Positions 1 through 5,558 of a DNA stretch of 5,558 bases are shown piece after piece. This DNA is from Lachnospiraceae bacterium UBA4381 (lineage in GTDB: Bacteria > Bacillota > Clostridia > Lachnospirales > Lachnospiraceae). Position numbers and translations under genes: made by a program. How positions within the stretch are numbered: the stretch's first letter is position 1; each line of letters opens with the position of its first letter. The notes beneath the pieces were generated by a model. It saw nothing but the letters and a program-made list of their open reading frames with translations. It had not been told where the DNA came from and searched no databases. The DNA lies in contig DGRT01000102.1 of NCBI GenBank assembly GCA_002391105.1, forward strand, positions 1 to 5,558, written 5' to 3'.

Positions 1-75
1 GGTGAGATACTCAGAAAGGTGCCACAGGAGAAACTGCTAAGTGAACTGAAAAAAGAACTTGATAACTGGAAATGA
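1..75 (+). CDS. ispG: C-terminal end of 4-hydroxy-3-methylbut-2-enyl diphosphate synthase (IspG), partial
   Basis: Frame 1 is open from the first base and ends at TGA 73-75, giving 24 residues that begin GEILRKVPQEKLLSEL and finish in a charged helix ending NWK. The G-E-[IV]-[LV]-R-K-V-P-x-E block followed by an amphipathic helix is what I recall at the C-terminus of Firmicute IspG proteins. IspG is the 4Fe-4S enzyme that converts methylerythritol cyclodiphosphate to HMBPP in the MEP isoprenoid pathway. The iron-sulfur cysteines and the TIM barrel lie outside the window and cannot be checked. Context supports the call: in many clostridia the order is dxr-rseP-ispG-polC, and polC starts 25 bases downstream here. 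The identification rests on a short tail plus synteny, so another protein is possible. Confidence 0.6.
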   Translation, partial: GEILRKVPQEKLLSELKKELDNWK

Positions 76-84
76 TTGATATTT

Positions 85-92
85 GAAAGGGG
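85..92 (+). promoter_or_regulatory. Ribosome binding site of polC, deciding the TTG start at 101
   Basis: GAAAGGGG at 85-92 is a good Shine-Dalgarno sequence and lies 8 bases before TTG 101-103. The alternative in-frame TTG at 83-85 overlaps this site and has no purine-rich sequence of its own upstream. An in-frame TGA at 77-79 closes the frame, and there is no ATG until well inside the N-terminal domain. TTG 101 is therefore the best-supported start. Confidence 0.8.
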
Positions 93-100
93 TTATTTGT

Positions 101-3100
101 TTGGAAGAAAAGCTTTTTAAGGACGTTTTTCCGGGGATAATACTTGGCGATGCCGGCGAATATTTTGATGATGTAAAGGTAACATATGTTGATCTGGTTA
201 AGAATACCCAGAGTCTTTATGTTGGAATCAGATCCTCGCATCTGATACCCTGGGATTATATCAGGATGGTTGAGGAAGCTGTCAGAATATATGTATTTGG
301 AGAATATACAAAAAGAAAGGTCAAGATAGAGGAAAGATATACTCTTTCAACCCAATATACACTTAAGAGTTTGATGGATATGCATCTGGACAGTATACTG
401 GAGGAGCTGAAGGAGCAAAGCTCTGTAGAATATACACTGGTAAAAAATGGTACTATCAAGATTGAGTCAGGTGCCATTCATATAGATATTCCGGAAGGTC
501 TTATGGCTGTAAAGAAAAAGGCTGAGATAGAAAAGTTTTTCAATCATACACTGGCTAAGAAATTCGGAATGAATGCGGGCACTGTAGTTCATCTGGTAGA
601 GAATCCTAAGTTTACTGAAAAGATGGTGGATGAACTGCTGGATACACTTCCCTTTGGTGCTGCTCCTGTGGAACAGCAGCAGAGTGAGATCGAGAAGCAG
701 ATGATAGAAACCTATGATCCGGATACCAACAGTGTTTCCATCAAGCAGTTCGTATCAAAGGCTGCAGAACCGGTGGAGAAGAAGAAGGATTACAAGAAGA
801 GAGCTGAGGATTTCAGAAGAAAGAATTATAATGATATAGACTGCTTTTATGGTAAAAATACCGAAGGTGATATAGTCGAGATAGGTACTATTGTGGAAGA
901 AACCCCTAACTTTGTTGTTGTAAGAGGACAGGTGTTCGGAGTAGAGACCAAGCCTATCAGAAATGAGAAGACTATACTTACGGGATATATTACTGATTTT
1001 ACAGATTCCATAGGCTTTAAGATATTTCTGAAAAATGCAGATCTGGAGCCTGTTTTAGAGGAACTGCATGAGGGTGCATTTGTTCTGATGAAGGGTATTC
1101 CGGTAAAGGATCTGTGGTCCAAAGAGCTGATAATTGATAAGATAGATGGTATCAAGCCAAGCTCTGATTTCAGAACAATGAGGATGGATAATGCGCCTGA
1201 AAAAAGAGTGGAGCTCCATCTCCATACACGTTTCAGTGAAATGGATTCTGTTGTAAATGTTGAAAAAGCTGTCAAGAGAGCAGTTGACTGGGGACATAAG
1301 GCTATAGCCATAACCGACCATGGAGTGGTTCAGGCATTTCCGGTTGCGAATAAGTGTCTTAAAAAGGCTGGGGCATCGGAGGATTTCAAGCTGCTTTTTG
1401 GTGTGGAGGGCTACTTTGTTGATGACATCAAGACTCTTGTTATGAATGGTCATGGACAGAGTCTGGACAGCGAATATGTTGTATTCGATATAGAGACTAC
1501 AGGACTCTCGTTTAAGTTCTGTAAGATCATAGAAATCGGTGCGGTAAGACTGGATAAAGCGGGAAATGTTATCTCAAGATTCTCCGAGTTTGTTAACCCT
1601 GAGGAGCCGATTCCCTATAGCATAGAAAAGCTGACCTCCATAAATGACAACATGGTAAAGGATGCCGATACTATTGACAAGGTTCTGCCGCGTTTTCTGG
1701 AGTTCTGCCGGGGAGCAATGCTTGTAGCGCATAATGCAACCTTTGATACTACCTTCATAAGAGTTAATGCAAGAAGACTTGGGCTGGAGTATGACTTTAC
1801 AGCTCTTGATACCATGACGCTGGCTTATATATTCCTGCCTGAGCTGGGAAGATATAATCTGGACAGACTTACTCATTATTTCAAGCTGACTAATGCTCAT
1901 CACCACAGAGCCTGTGATGATGCCGAGGTTACGTCTGAGATATTTGTGAGACTTCTTCGTATGATGAGGGAGTCCGGAGCGGATACGGTAGATGATCTGA
2001 ACAAGATGGGAAGTGCTTCTCCTGATTCCATAAAAAAAGCCAAGAGCTATCATGGCATTATATTTATAAAAAATGAGGTCGGAAGAACTAATCTTTACAG
2101 GCTTATTTCCGAATCCCATATTAAGTATTTTAACAGGAAACCCCGTATTCCTATGTCACTTATTGAGAAGTACAGGGAGGGACTGATAGTTGGTTCTGCC
2201 TGTGCATCAGGGGAGCTGTTTCAGGCTGTTCTGGACGGGGCAGAGGATGAAGAGATAGAGAGACTTGTCAGGTTCTTTGATTATCTGGAGATACAGCCTA
2301 TAGGCAACAATAAGTTTCTTCTGGAAGATGAGAAGATGGACAGGGTTAATTCCTGGGACGATCTCAGAGATCTGAACAGGGAGATAGTTAAGCTTGGTGA
2401 AAAGTATGATAAGCCGGTGGTTGCAACCGGAGATGTGCATTTTCTTGATCCTGAGGATGCTATATATCGTGCGATCATTCTGGAAAGTACCAAGTATAAG
2501 GGCATGTCTGCCAAGAAGAAGGAAGAGGAAGAGGCGAGACTTGCCAGGGAAAGAGAAGAACGTGGCGGCTCCAATAATATGAATCTTATGAAGGATGCCA
2601 TGGAGAAACAGCCGCCGCTTTATCTTAAAACTACAGAGGAAATGCTGGAGGAGTTTTCGTATCTTGGAGAGGACAAGGCATATGAGGTTGTTGTTACAAA
2701 TTCCAATCTTATCGCCTCGTGGATAGATAAGATATCTCCGGTTCGTCCTGACAAGGCGCCACCGAGGATAGAGAATTCAGATCAGATACTTAGACAGATA
2801 TGCTATGACAAGATGCATGAAATGTATGGACCTAATCCTCCGAAGATAGTAACGGACAGACTGGATAAGGAGCTTGATTCCATAATAGGTAACGGCTATT
2901 CGGTTATGTACATAGTTGCGCAGAAGCTGGTATGGAAATCCAATGAAGACGGATATATGGTAGGTTCAAGAGGATCGGTTGGTTCCTCCTTTGCTGCAAC
3001 GATGGCAGGTATTACAGAGGTTAATCCTCTGCCGGCGCATTATCTCTGTCCTAACTGCTTCTATACTGAGTTTGACAGTGAGCGGGTTAAGGCATATGCA

Positions 3101-4672
3101 GGTGAATGTGGCTGTGATATGCCGGACGCCGTATGTCCTGAGTGTGGAACCAAGCTGAAGAAGGAGGGACAGGATATTCCATTTGAAACCTTCCTGGGCT
3201 TCAAGGGAGACAAGGAACCGGATATAGATCTTAACTTCTCCGGTGAATATCAGCCCCGTGCGCATGCCTATGTTGGTGAGATATTCGGAAGTGACCATTC
3301 CTTTAAGGCAGGAACCATAGGTACTGTCGCAGAAAAGACTGCTCTCGGCTTTGTAAGAGATTACTGCAAATACAGAGGAGTGGATAAACGTTGGGCGGAA
3401 ATGGAAAGACTGTCCAAGGGCTGCATAGATGTAAAAAGAACTACCGGGCAGCATCCGGGCGGTATCATAGTTACTCCGGATGATGAGGAGATATACAGCT
3501 TTACTCCTGTACAGAAGCCGGCAAATGATATGTCTGTTGATATAATTACAACGCATTTTGAGTATCATTCCATAGACCATAACCTCCTCAAGTTTGATAT
3601 ACTTGGGCATGATGATCCTACCATGATCAAGAGACTGGAGGATCTGACCGGAGTCAAGGCGACAGATGTGCCTCTTGACGACAAGCAGGTAATGGAACTG
3701 TTTAAAAGCACTAAGCCGCTGGGAATAGAGCCTGAGGATATAGATGGAATCCCTCTTGGATGTCTGGGTGTACCGGAATTCGGTACAGAGTTTGCCATGC
3801 AGATGCTTATCGATGCGGATCCGCAGAGCTTCTCTGATCTGGTTCGTATCGCCGGACTGTCTCATGGTACAGATGTATGGCTTGGAAATGCACAGAAGCT
3901 TATTCAGGAAGGCAAGTGTAAGCTGTCCAGTGCTATATGCTGTCGTGACGATATAATGGTTTATCTTATGAATCAGGGGCTTGACTCATCTGATGCATTT
4001 ACTATAATGGAGCGTGTGCGTAAGGGTACTGTTGCCAAGGGTAAGTGCGATGAGTGGCCGGACTTCAAGGCGAAGATGGAGGCGAAGGGTGTTCCGGACT
4101 GGTATATCTGGAGCTGTGAGCAGATAAAGTATATGTTCCCTAAGGCTCATGCGGTTGCCTATGTTATGATGTCCTGGCGTGTTGCCTACTACAAGATATA
4201 TTATCCGCTTGCTTACTATGCGGCGTATTTCAGTATAAGAGCAGATGCATTTTCCTATGAGATCATGTGTCAGGGAGAAGCTCATCTGGACGGCGTGCTC
4301 AAAGTATATAAGGCTATGGACAAGAACAAGATGACGGCTACAGAAAAAGGTCTTCTGAAGGATATGAAGATCGTTAAGGAAATGTATGCCAGAGGCTTCG
4401 AGTTCATGCCGCTGGATATATATACTGCAAAGGCCAAGCGTTTCCAGATTATAGATGGCAAGATCATGCCGAGCTTCCTGGCTGTTGATAAGATGGGTGA
4501 AACCGCGGCAGTCCAGATGGAAGAGGCTGCAAAGGCGGGACTGTTCCTGTCTCAGCAGGAGCTGAAGGACAGAGCCAAGATATCATCATCAGTTATAGAA
4601 AAGATGGAAGAGCTGGGAATACTGGGCGATATGCCGAAGACCAGTCAGCTTACATTTGACTTTCTGAGCTGA
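101..4672 (+). CDS. polC: DNA polymerase III alpha subunit, PolC type (EC 2.7.7.7), with proofreading exonuclease
   Basis: This is the replicative polymerase of low-G+C Gram-positives, extending DNA at the fork and proofreading within the same chain. Numbering from TTG 101 gives 1523 residues; B. subtilis PolC has about 1437. Domains in order: PolC N-terminal domain (about 1-190), a charged linker (about 195-245, with EKKKDYKKRAEDFRRKN), and an OB fold (about 245-365). A PHP domain is split into about 366-450 and 640-795 (H373, H375, D382, D406-H407, E436, H673, C701, D778, H780). The inserted DEDDh exonuclease is at about 455-625: FDIETTG with D463 and E465, HNATFD with D549, and HHHRACDDA with H602 and D607. 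The polymerase core has GSRGSVGSS (955-963), a four-Cys zinc finger (C983, C986, C1012, C1015, with C1003 and C1005 nearby), catalytic DID (D1041, D1043), TTGQHPGG (1114-1121), FDILGHDD (D1166) and YMFPKAHA (from 1344). The D1043-to-D1166 spacing of 123 equals that in the Geobacillus enzyme as I remember it. The C-terminus ends in a clamp-binding QLTFDF (1516-1521). There is no frameshift. Co-transcription with ispG is likely. Confidence 0.98.
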   Translation: MEEKLFKDVFPGIILGDAGEYFDDVKVTYVDLVKNTQSLYVGIRSSHLIPWDYIRMVEEAVRIYVFGEYTKRKVKIEERYTLSTQYTLKSLMDMHLDSILEELKEQSSVEYTLVKNGTIKIESGAIHIDIPEGLMAVKKKAEIEKFFNHTLAKKFGMNAGTVVHLVENPKFTEKMVDELLDTLPFGAAPVEQQQSEIEKQMIETYDPDTNSVSIKQFVSKAAEPVEKKKDYKKRAEDFRRKNYNDIDCFYGKNTEGDIVEIGTIVEETPNFVVVRGQVFGVETKPIRNEKTILTGYITDFTDSIGFKIFLKNADLEPVLEELHEGAFVLMKGIPVKDLWSKELIIDKIDGIKPSSDFRTMRMDNAPEKRVELHLHTRFSEMDSVVNVEKAVKRAVDWGHKAIAITDHGVVQAFPVANKCLKKAGASEDFKLLFGVEGYFVDDIKTLVMNGHGQSLDSEYVVFDIETTGLSFKFCKIIEIGAVRLDKAGNVISRFSEFVNPEEPIPYSIEKLTSINDNMVKDADTIDKVLPRFLEFCRGAMLVAHNATFDTTFIRVNARRLGLEYDFTALDTMTLAYIFLPELGRYNLDRLTHYFKLTNAHHHRACDDAEVTSEIFVRLLRMMRESGADTVDDLNKMGSASPDSIKKAKSYHGIIFIKNEVGRTNLYRLISESHIKYFNRKPRIPMSLIEKYREGLIVGSACASGELFQAVLDGAEDEEIERLVRFFDYLEIQPIGNNKFLLEDEKMDRVNSWDDLRDLNREIVKLGEKYDKPVVATGDVHFLDPEDAIYRAIILESTKYKGMSAKKKEEEEARLAREREERGGSNNMNLMKDAMEKQPPLYLKTTEEMLEEFSYLGEDKAYEVVVTNSNLIASWIDKISPVRPDKAPPRIENSDQILRQICYDKMHEMYGPNPPKIVTDRLDKELDSIIGNGYSVMYIVAQKLVWKSNEDGYMVGSRGSVGSSFAATMAGITEVNPLPAHYLCPNCFYTEFDSERVKAYAGECGCDMPDAVCPECGTKLKKEGQDIPFETFLGFKGDKEPDIDLNFSGEYQPRAHAYVGEIFGSDHSFKAGTIGTVAEKTALGFVRDYCKYRGVDKRWAEMERLSKGCIDVKRTTGQHPGGIIVTPDDEEIYSFTPVQKPANDMSVDIITTHFEYHSIDHNLLKFDILGHDDPTMIKRLEDLTGVKATDVPLDDKQVMELFKSTKPLGIEPEDIDGIPLGCLGVPEFGTEFAMQMLIDADPQSFSDLVRIAGLSHGTDVWLGNAQKLIQEGKCKLSSAICCRDDIMVYLMNQGLDSSDAFTIMERVRKGTVAKGKCDEWPDFKAKMEAKGVPDWYIWSCEQIKYMFPKAHAVAYVMMSWRVAYYKIYYPLAYYAAYFSIRADAFSYEIMCQGEAHLDGVLKVYKAMDKNKMTATEKGLLKDMKIVKEMYARGFEFMPLDIYTAKAKRFQIIDGKIMPSFLAVDKMGETAAVQMEEAAKAGLFLSQQELKDRAKISSSVIEKMEELGILGDMPKTSQLTFDFLS
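2489..2620 (+). other. Charged Lys/Glu/Arg-rich insert within PolC, at the PHP/polymerase junction
   Basis: PolC residues about 797-840 lie between the end of the second PHP half (DVHFLDPEDAIYRAII) and the conserved LYLKTTEEMLEEFSYLG block. They include AKKKEEEEARLAREREERGG (804-823) followed by a Met/Asn-rich stretch. As I recall it, B. subtilis PolC has only about 20 residues here, of the type SQGGANPLNRHELPD. The segment looks like a short, highly charged single helix. Its DNA is a purine run rich in AAG, GAA and GAG triplets (about 2512-2545), which could gain or lose codons by slippage. It is in frame and does not disrupt any catalytic motif. It may simply be common in related Lachnospiraceae. 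Confidence 0.6.
4646..4663 (+). other. Sliding-clamp (DnaN) binding motif at the PolC C-terminus
   Basis: The codons for Q1516-L-T-F-D-F1521 are followed by Leu-Ser and the stop. Firmicute PolC proteins end in a beta-clamp-binding peptide of the QLSLF type that tethers the polymerase to DnaN. Here the leading Gln-Leu is kept and the hydrophobic pair is Phe-x-Phe instead of Leu-Phe, with two residues after it. Position and composition support the role; binding itself is inferred. Confidence 0.75.
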
Positions 4673-4673
4673 G

Positions 4674-4790
4674 ATGGTAATTAGTGTATTTGAGATACCC
4701 TGCTTCGTAGGGGCAGATGCTTCGCATATGGAATTAAGCTTTGTAACTAATCAGGTGAAAGAGAAATATTTATCATGGTTAAATCAGTAG
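4674..4790 (+). CDS. Possible 38-residue small ORF bridging polC and the HAD gene (doubtful)
   Basis: ATG 4674 begins one base after the polC stop (TGA G ATG) and stays open for 38 codons to TAG 4788-4790, overlapping the first 16 bases of the HAD gene. The peptide starts MVISVFEIPCFVGADASH and ends KYLSWLNQ. I do not recognise it, and it has no signal peptide or clear membrane segment. There is no Shine-Dalgarno sequence before it, so translation would depend on re-initiation by ribosomes finishing polC. An open frame of this length has a chance probability of roughly 0.15 at this composition, and the same bases form hairpins. It may be chance, a coupling leader for the HAD gene, or a decayed gene end. 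Confidence 0.15.
   Translation: MVISVFEIPCFVGADASHMELSFVTNQVKEKYLSWLNQ
4680..4751 (+). other. Hairpin cluster between polC and the HAD gene: two TTC-loop hairpins inside a 6-bp outer stem
   Basis: ATTAGT (4680-4685) is the exact reverse complement of ACTAAT (4746-4751). Inside it are two neighbouring small hairpins. CCCTGC (4698-4703) pairs with GTAGGG (4707-4712) with one G-T wobble. CAGATGC (4714-4720) pairs with GCATATG (4724-4730) with one G-A mismatch. Both have the loop TTC closed by C-G, so the word GCTTCG occurs twice. A competing pairing also exists: CTGC (4700-4703) with GCAG (4713-4716). No T-run follows, so this is not a normal intrinsic terminator. It ends directly before the purine-rich ribosome binding region of the HAD gene. 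It could be an mRNA processing or stability element, a translation control element, or a dispersed intergenic repeat. Any function is inferred. Confidence 0.4.
4753..4763 (+). promoter_or_regulatory. Probable ribosome binding region of the HAD gene, weakly placed
   Basis: AGGTGAAAGAG lies upstream of ATG 4775. The better match, AGGTGA (4753-4758), is 16 bases from the start, longer than usual; the nearer GAAAGAG (4757-4763) is 11 bases away but is a poorer match. The HAD reading frame has an in-frame TAA at 4748-4750 and no other start codon between it and 4775, so ATG 4775 is fixed despite the loose spacing. The site directly abuts the 3' arm of the outer stem at 4746-4751. Confidence 0.5.
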
Positions 4791-5425
4791 TATTTGATCT
4801 GGATGGTACACTGCTGGATACATCGGCAGGTGTCATCAGTTCAGTAAAGAAACTAATAAAAAAATATGGATACAGGGAGCTTACCAGGGCGGAGCTTGAA
4901 ACCTTCATAGGTCCACCGATCAGTAAGTCGGTGGAACGAGTGTTCGGCGTGTCTCCGGAAGAGGCTATGGAAGCCATGCAGTATTTCCGTGAGGAATATC
5001 CAAAGGAGGATATATATAAGGCTGATCATTATGATGGGCTGGAGAAGCTGCTTGCTGACCTTAAGGAAGGCGGCTTCAAGGTCGGGGTTGCGACATATAA
5101 GAGAGAGGATATGGCGAAGACCTTACTGGAAGAAAAGGGACTCGCAAAATATTTTGACGTGATACATGGTTCAAACCGTGAGGCAAATCTCACAAAGGCG
5201 GATGTGGTAGCTATGACCATACGTGACCTGGGACATGACAGCTCTGAGACAGTTATGATAGGTGACAGCGATAATGATGCCATAGGTGCCGAGGAGGCAA
5301 ACGCACTTTTTATAGGAGTTACCTACGGCTTCGGGTTCAAGTCCCGCGAGGATGTGGAGAGATATAAGAATATCGGAGTGGCTGTCACACCCGGGGAAGT
5401 GCTGGAGATAATCAGAGGATTATAA
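4775..5425 (+). CDS. HAD-superfamily hydrolase, subfamily IA (phosphoglycolate phosphatase / 5'-nucleotidase-like)
   Basis: A soluble cytoplasmic Mg-dependent phosphatase of 216 residues, normal for the Gph/PpaX/5'-nucleotidase group. All four HAD motifs are present. Motif I is VVFDLDGTLLDT, with nucleophile D8 and acid/base D10. Motif II is VGVATYK, with T107. Motif III is probably K141 in NLTKADVV. Motif IV is MIGDSDND, with D164 and D168 for the metal. Residues about 15-85 form the helical C1 cap typical of subfamily IA and include FIGPP (44-48), a block I associate with the HAD 5'-nucleotidase-like branch. The substrate cannot be read from sequence; phosphoglycolate, pyrophosphate and nucleoside monophosphates are all possible. 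ATG 4775 is the only possible start after the in-frame TAA at 4748. The gene is intact and ends in TAA 5423-5425, inside the first unit of a tandem repeat. It probably shares the polC transcript or has a promoter I cannot see. Confidence 0.9.
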   Translation: MVKSVVFDLDGTLLDTSAGVISSVKKLIKKYGYRELTRAELETFIGPPISKSVERVFGVSPEEAMEAMQYFREEYPKEDIYKADHYDGLEKLLADLKEGGFKVGVATYKREDMAKTLLEEKGLAKYFDVIHGSNREANLTKADVVAMTIRDLGHDSSETVMIGDSDNDAIGAEEANALFIGVTYGFGFKSREDVERYKNIGVAVTPGEVLEIIRGL

Positions 5426-5475
5426 TTTATTTATCAGAGAATATAATTCATTAATCAGAGGGTTGTGCTTCATTA
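5411..5475 (+). repeat. Three imperfect tandem repeats of 21-22 bases overlapping the HAD gene 3' end
   Basis: Units lie at 5411-5432, 5433-5453 and 5454-5475. Each begins ATCAGAG and ends in TT[TC]ATT[TA]. Units 1 and 2 agree at 18 of 22 aligned positions, including an internal TATAATT. Units 2 and 3 share the 7-base start and the 7-base end TTCATTA but differ in the core. A degenerate further unit may follow at 5480-5501 (ATCTGGAG...). The first unit supplies the last codons (Ile-Arg-Gly-Leu) and stop of the HAD gene, so the array probably arose by duplicating the gene end outward. AT-richness makes some chance similarity possible, but three contiguous units in register are hard to dismiss. 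Confidence 0.6.
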
Positions 5476-5558
5476 ATAAATCTGGAGATTATGTTTCGGT
5501 AATTATGCAGCGGAATATCTGATAATAAAAAGTGGTTGTTACGATTGTGTAGATTAAA
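5426..5558. other. AT-rich non-coding region after the HAD gene
   Basis: No open frame of useful length exists here on either strand. ATG 5490 and ATG 5505 hit stops within a few codons. Apart from the tandem repeats there is an 8-base inverted pair, TTATCAGA (5431-5438) with TCTGATAA (5518-5525), and a weak nested pairing of TAATCAGA (5452-5459) with TCT-GGA-GATTA (5481-5491). Neither is followed by a proper T-tract, so I do not call a terminator. GATAAT at 5521-5526 resembles a -10 element but has no convincing -35 at the right spacing. Confidence 0.5.

Noticed and set aside
1574..2119. Open frame on the minus strand (181 codons) opposite the PolC exonuclease domain
   Set aside because: It is a shadow of conserved plus-strand coding sequence, with a translation that resembles no protein I know.
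2966..3865. Long open frame on the minus strand (299 codons) inside polC
   Set aside because: It is fully antisense to the conserved catalytic core of PolC, has no recognisable domain or ribosome binding site, and is explained by the codon bias of the real gene.
4698..4740. Intrinsic terminator after polC
   Set aside because: The hairpins are short and are followed by mixed sequence instead of a T-run.
4680..4751. tRNA-like gene: 72 bases with complementary ends and internal hairpins
   Set aside because: There is no GTTCRA-type T loop, no proper D arm or 5-bp anticodon stem with a 7-base loop, and the end stem has only 6 pairs.
5411..5475. CRISPR array
   Set aside because: The units are contiguous, about 22 bases long and imperfect, with no unique spacers and no cas genes in view.
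5498..5541. Promoter for a gene beyond the window (GATAAT at 5521, TTGTTA at 5536)
   Set aside because: The GATAAT has no matching -35 about 17 bases upstream, and a -10 for TTGTTA would fall beyond the window end, so neither can be supported.
1..5558. A new defence, mobile or otherwise undescribed multi-gene system
   Set aside because: The window holds two complete genes of known families and the end of a third. I see no transposase, integrase, toxin, nuclease cluster or target-site duplication, and base composition is even throughout.

Overview
The window looks like chromosomal DNA from a low-to-medium G+C Firmicute, most likely a Lachnospiraceae member of the Butyrivibrio/Pseudobutyrivibrio kind. 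The evidence is a PolC-type (not only DnaE-type) replicative polymerase, strong use of ATA for Ile and AGA for Arg, AG-rich ribosome binding sites, a TTG start, and the gene order ispG-polC. The genus is inferred from style and was not tested by a database search.

Layout, all genes on the + strand. Bases 1-75 are the last 24 codons of an upstream gene, best matched to ispG (isoprenoid MEP pathway). After 25 bases comes polC (101-4672), the 1523-residue alpha subunit of DNA polymerase III. It is intact from the N-terminal domain through OB fold, split PHP domain with inserted DEDD 3'-5' exonuclease, zinc finger and C-family polymerase core, to a C-terminal sliding-clamp motif. A 102-base gap (4673-4774) holds a cluster of small hairpins enclosed by a 6-bp outer stem. 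An uninterrupted 38-codon reading frame of doubtful reality spans the same gap. A HAD-superfamily phosphatase gene follows (4775-5425). The last 133 bases are AT-rich and non-coding, with a short tandem repeat of about 22 bases that begins inside the final codons of the HAD gene.

ispG and polC are close enough to be co-transcribed, and no promoter or terminator is visible between them. The HAD gene could be read from the same transcript through the hairpin region, which has no U-tract and so does not look like a standard terminator. The three genes have no obvious common pathway: isoprenoid precursor synthesis, chromosome replication, and small-phosphate-ester hydrolysis or housecleaning.

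I see no mobile element, CRISPR array, defence system or RNA gene. Most of the window is ordinary core genome. The points worth a second look are a charged insert in PolC, a PolC PHP domain that keeps all nine expected metal ligands, the hairpin cluster or small ORF between polC and the HAD gene, the tandem repeat downstream, and the HAD gene's location directly after polC.
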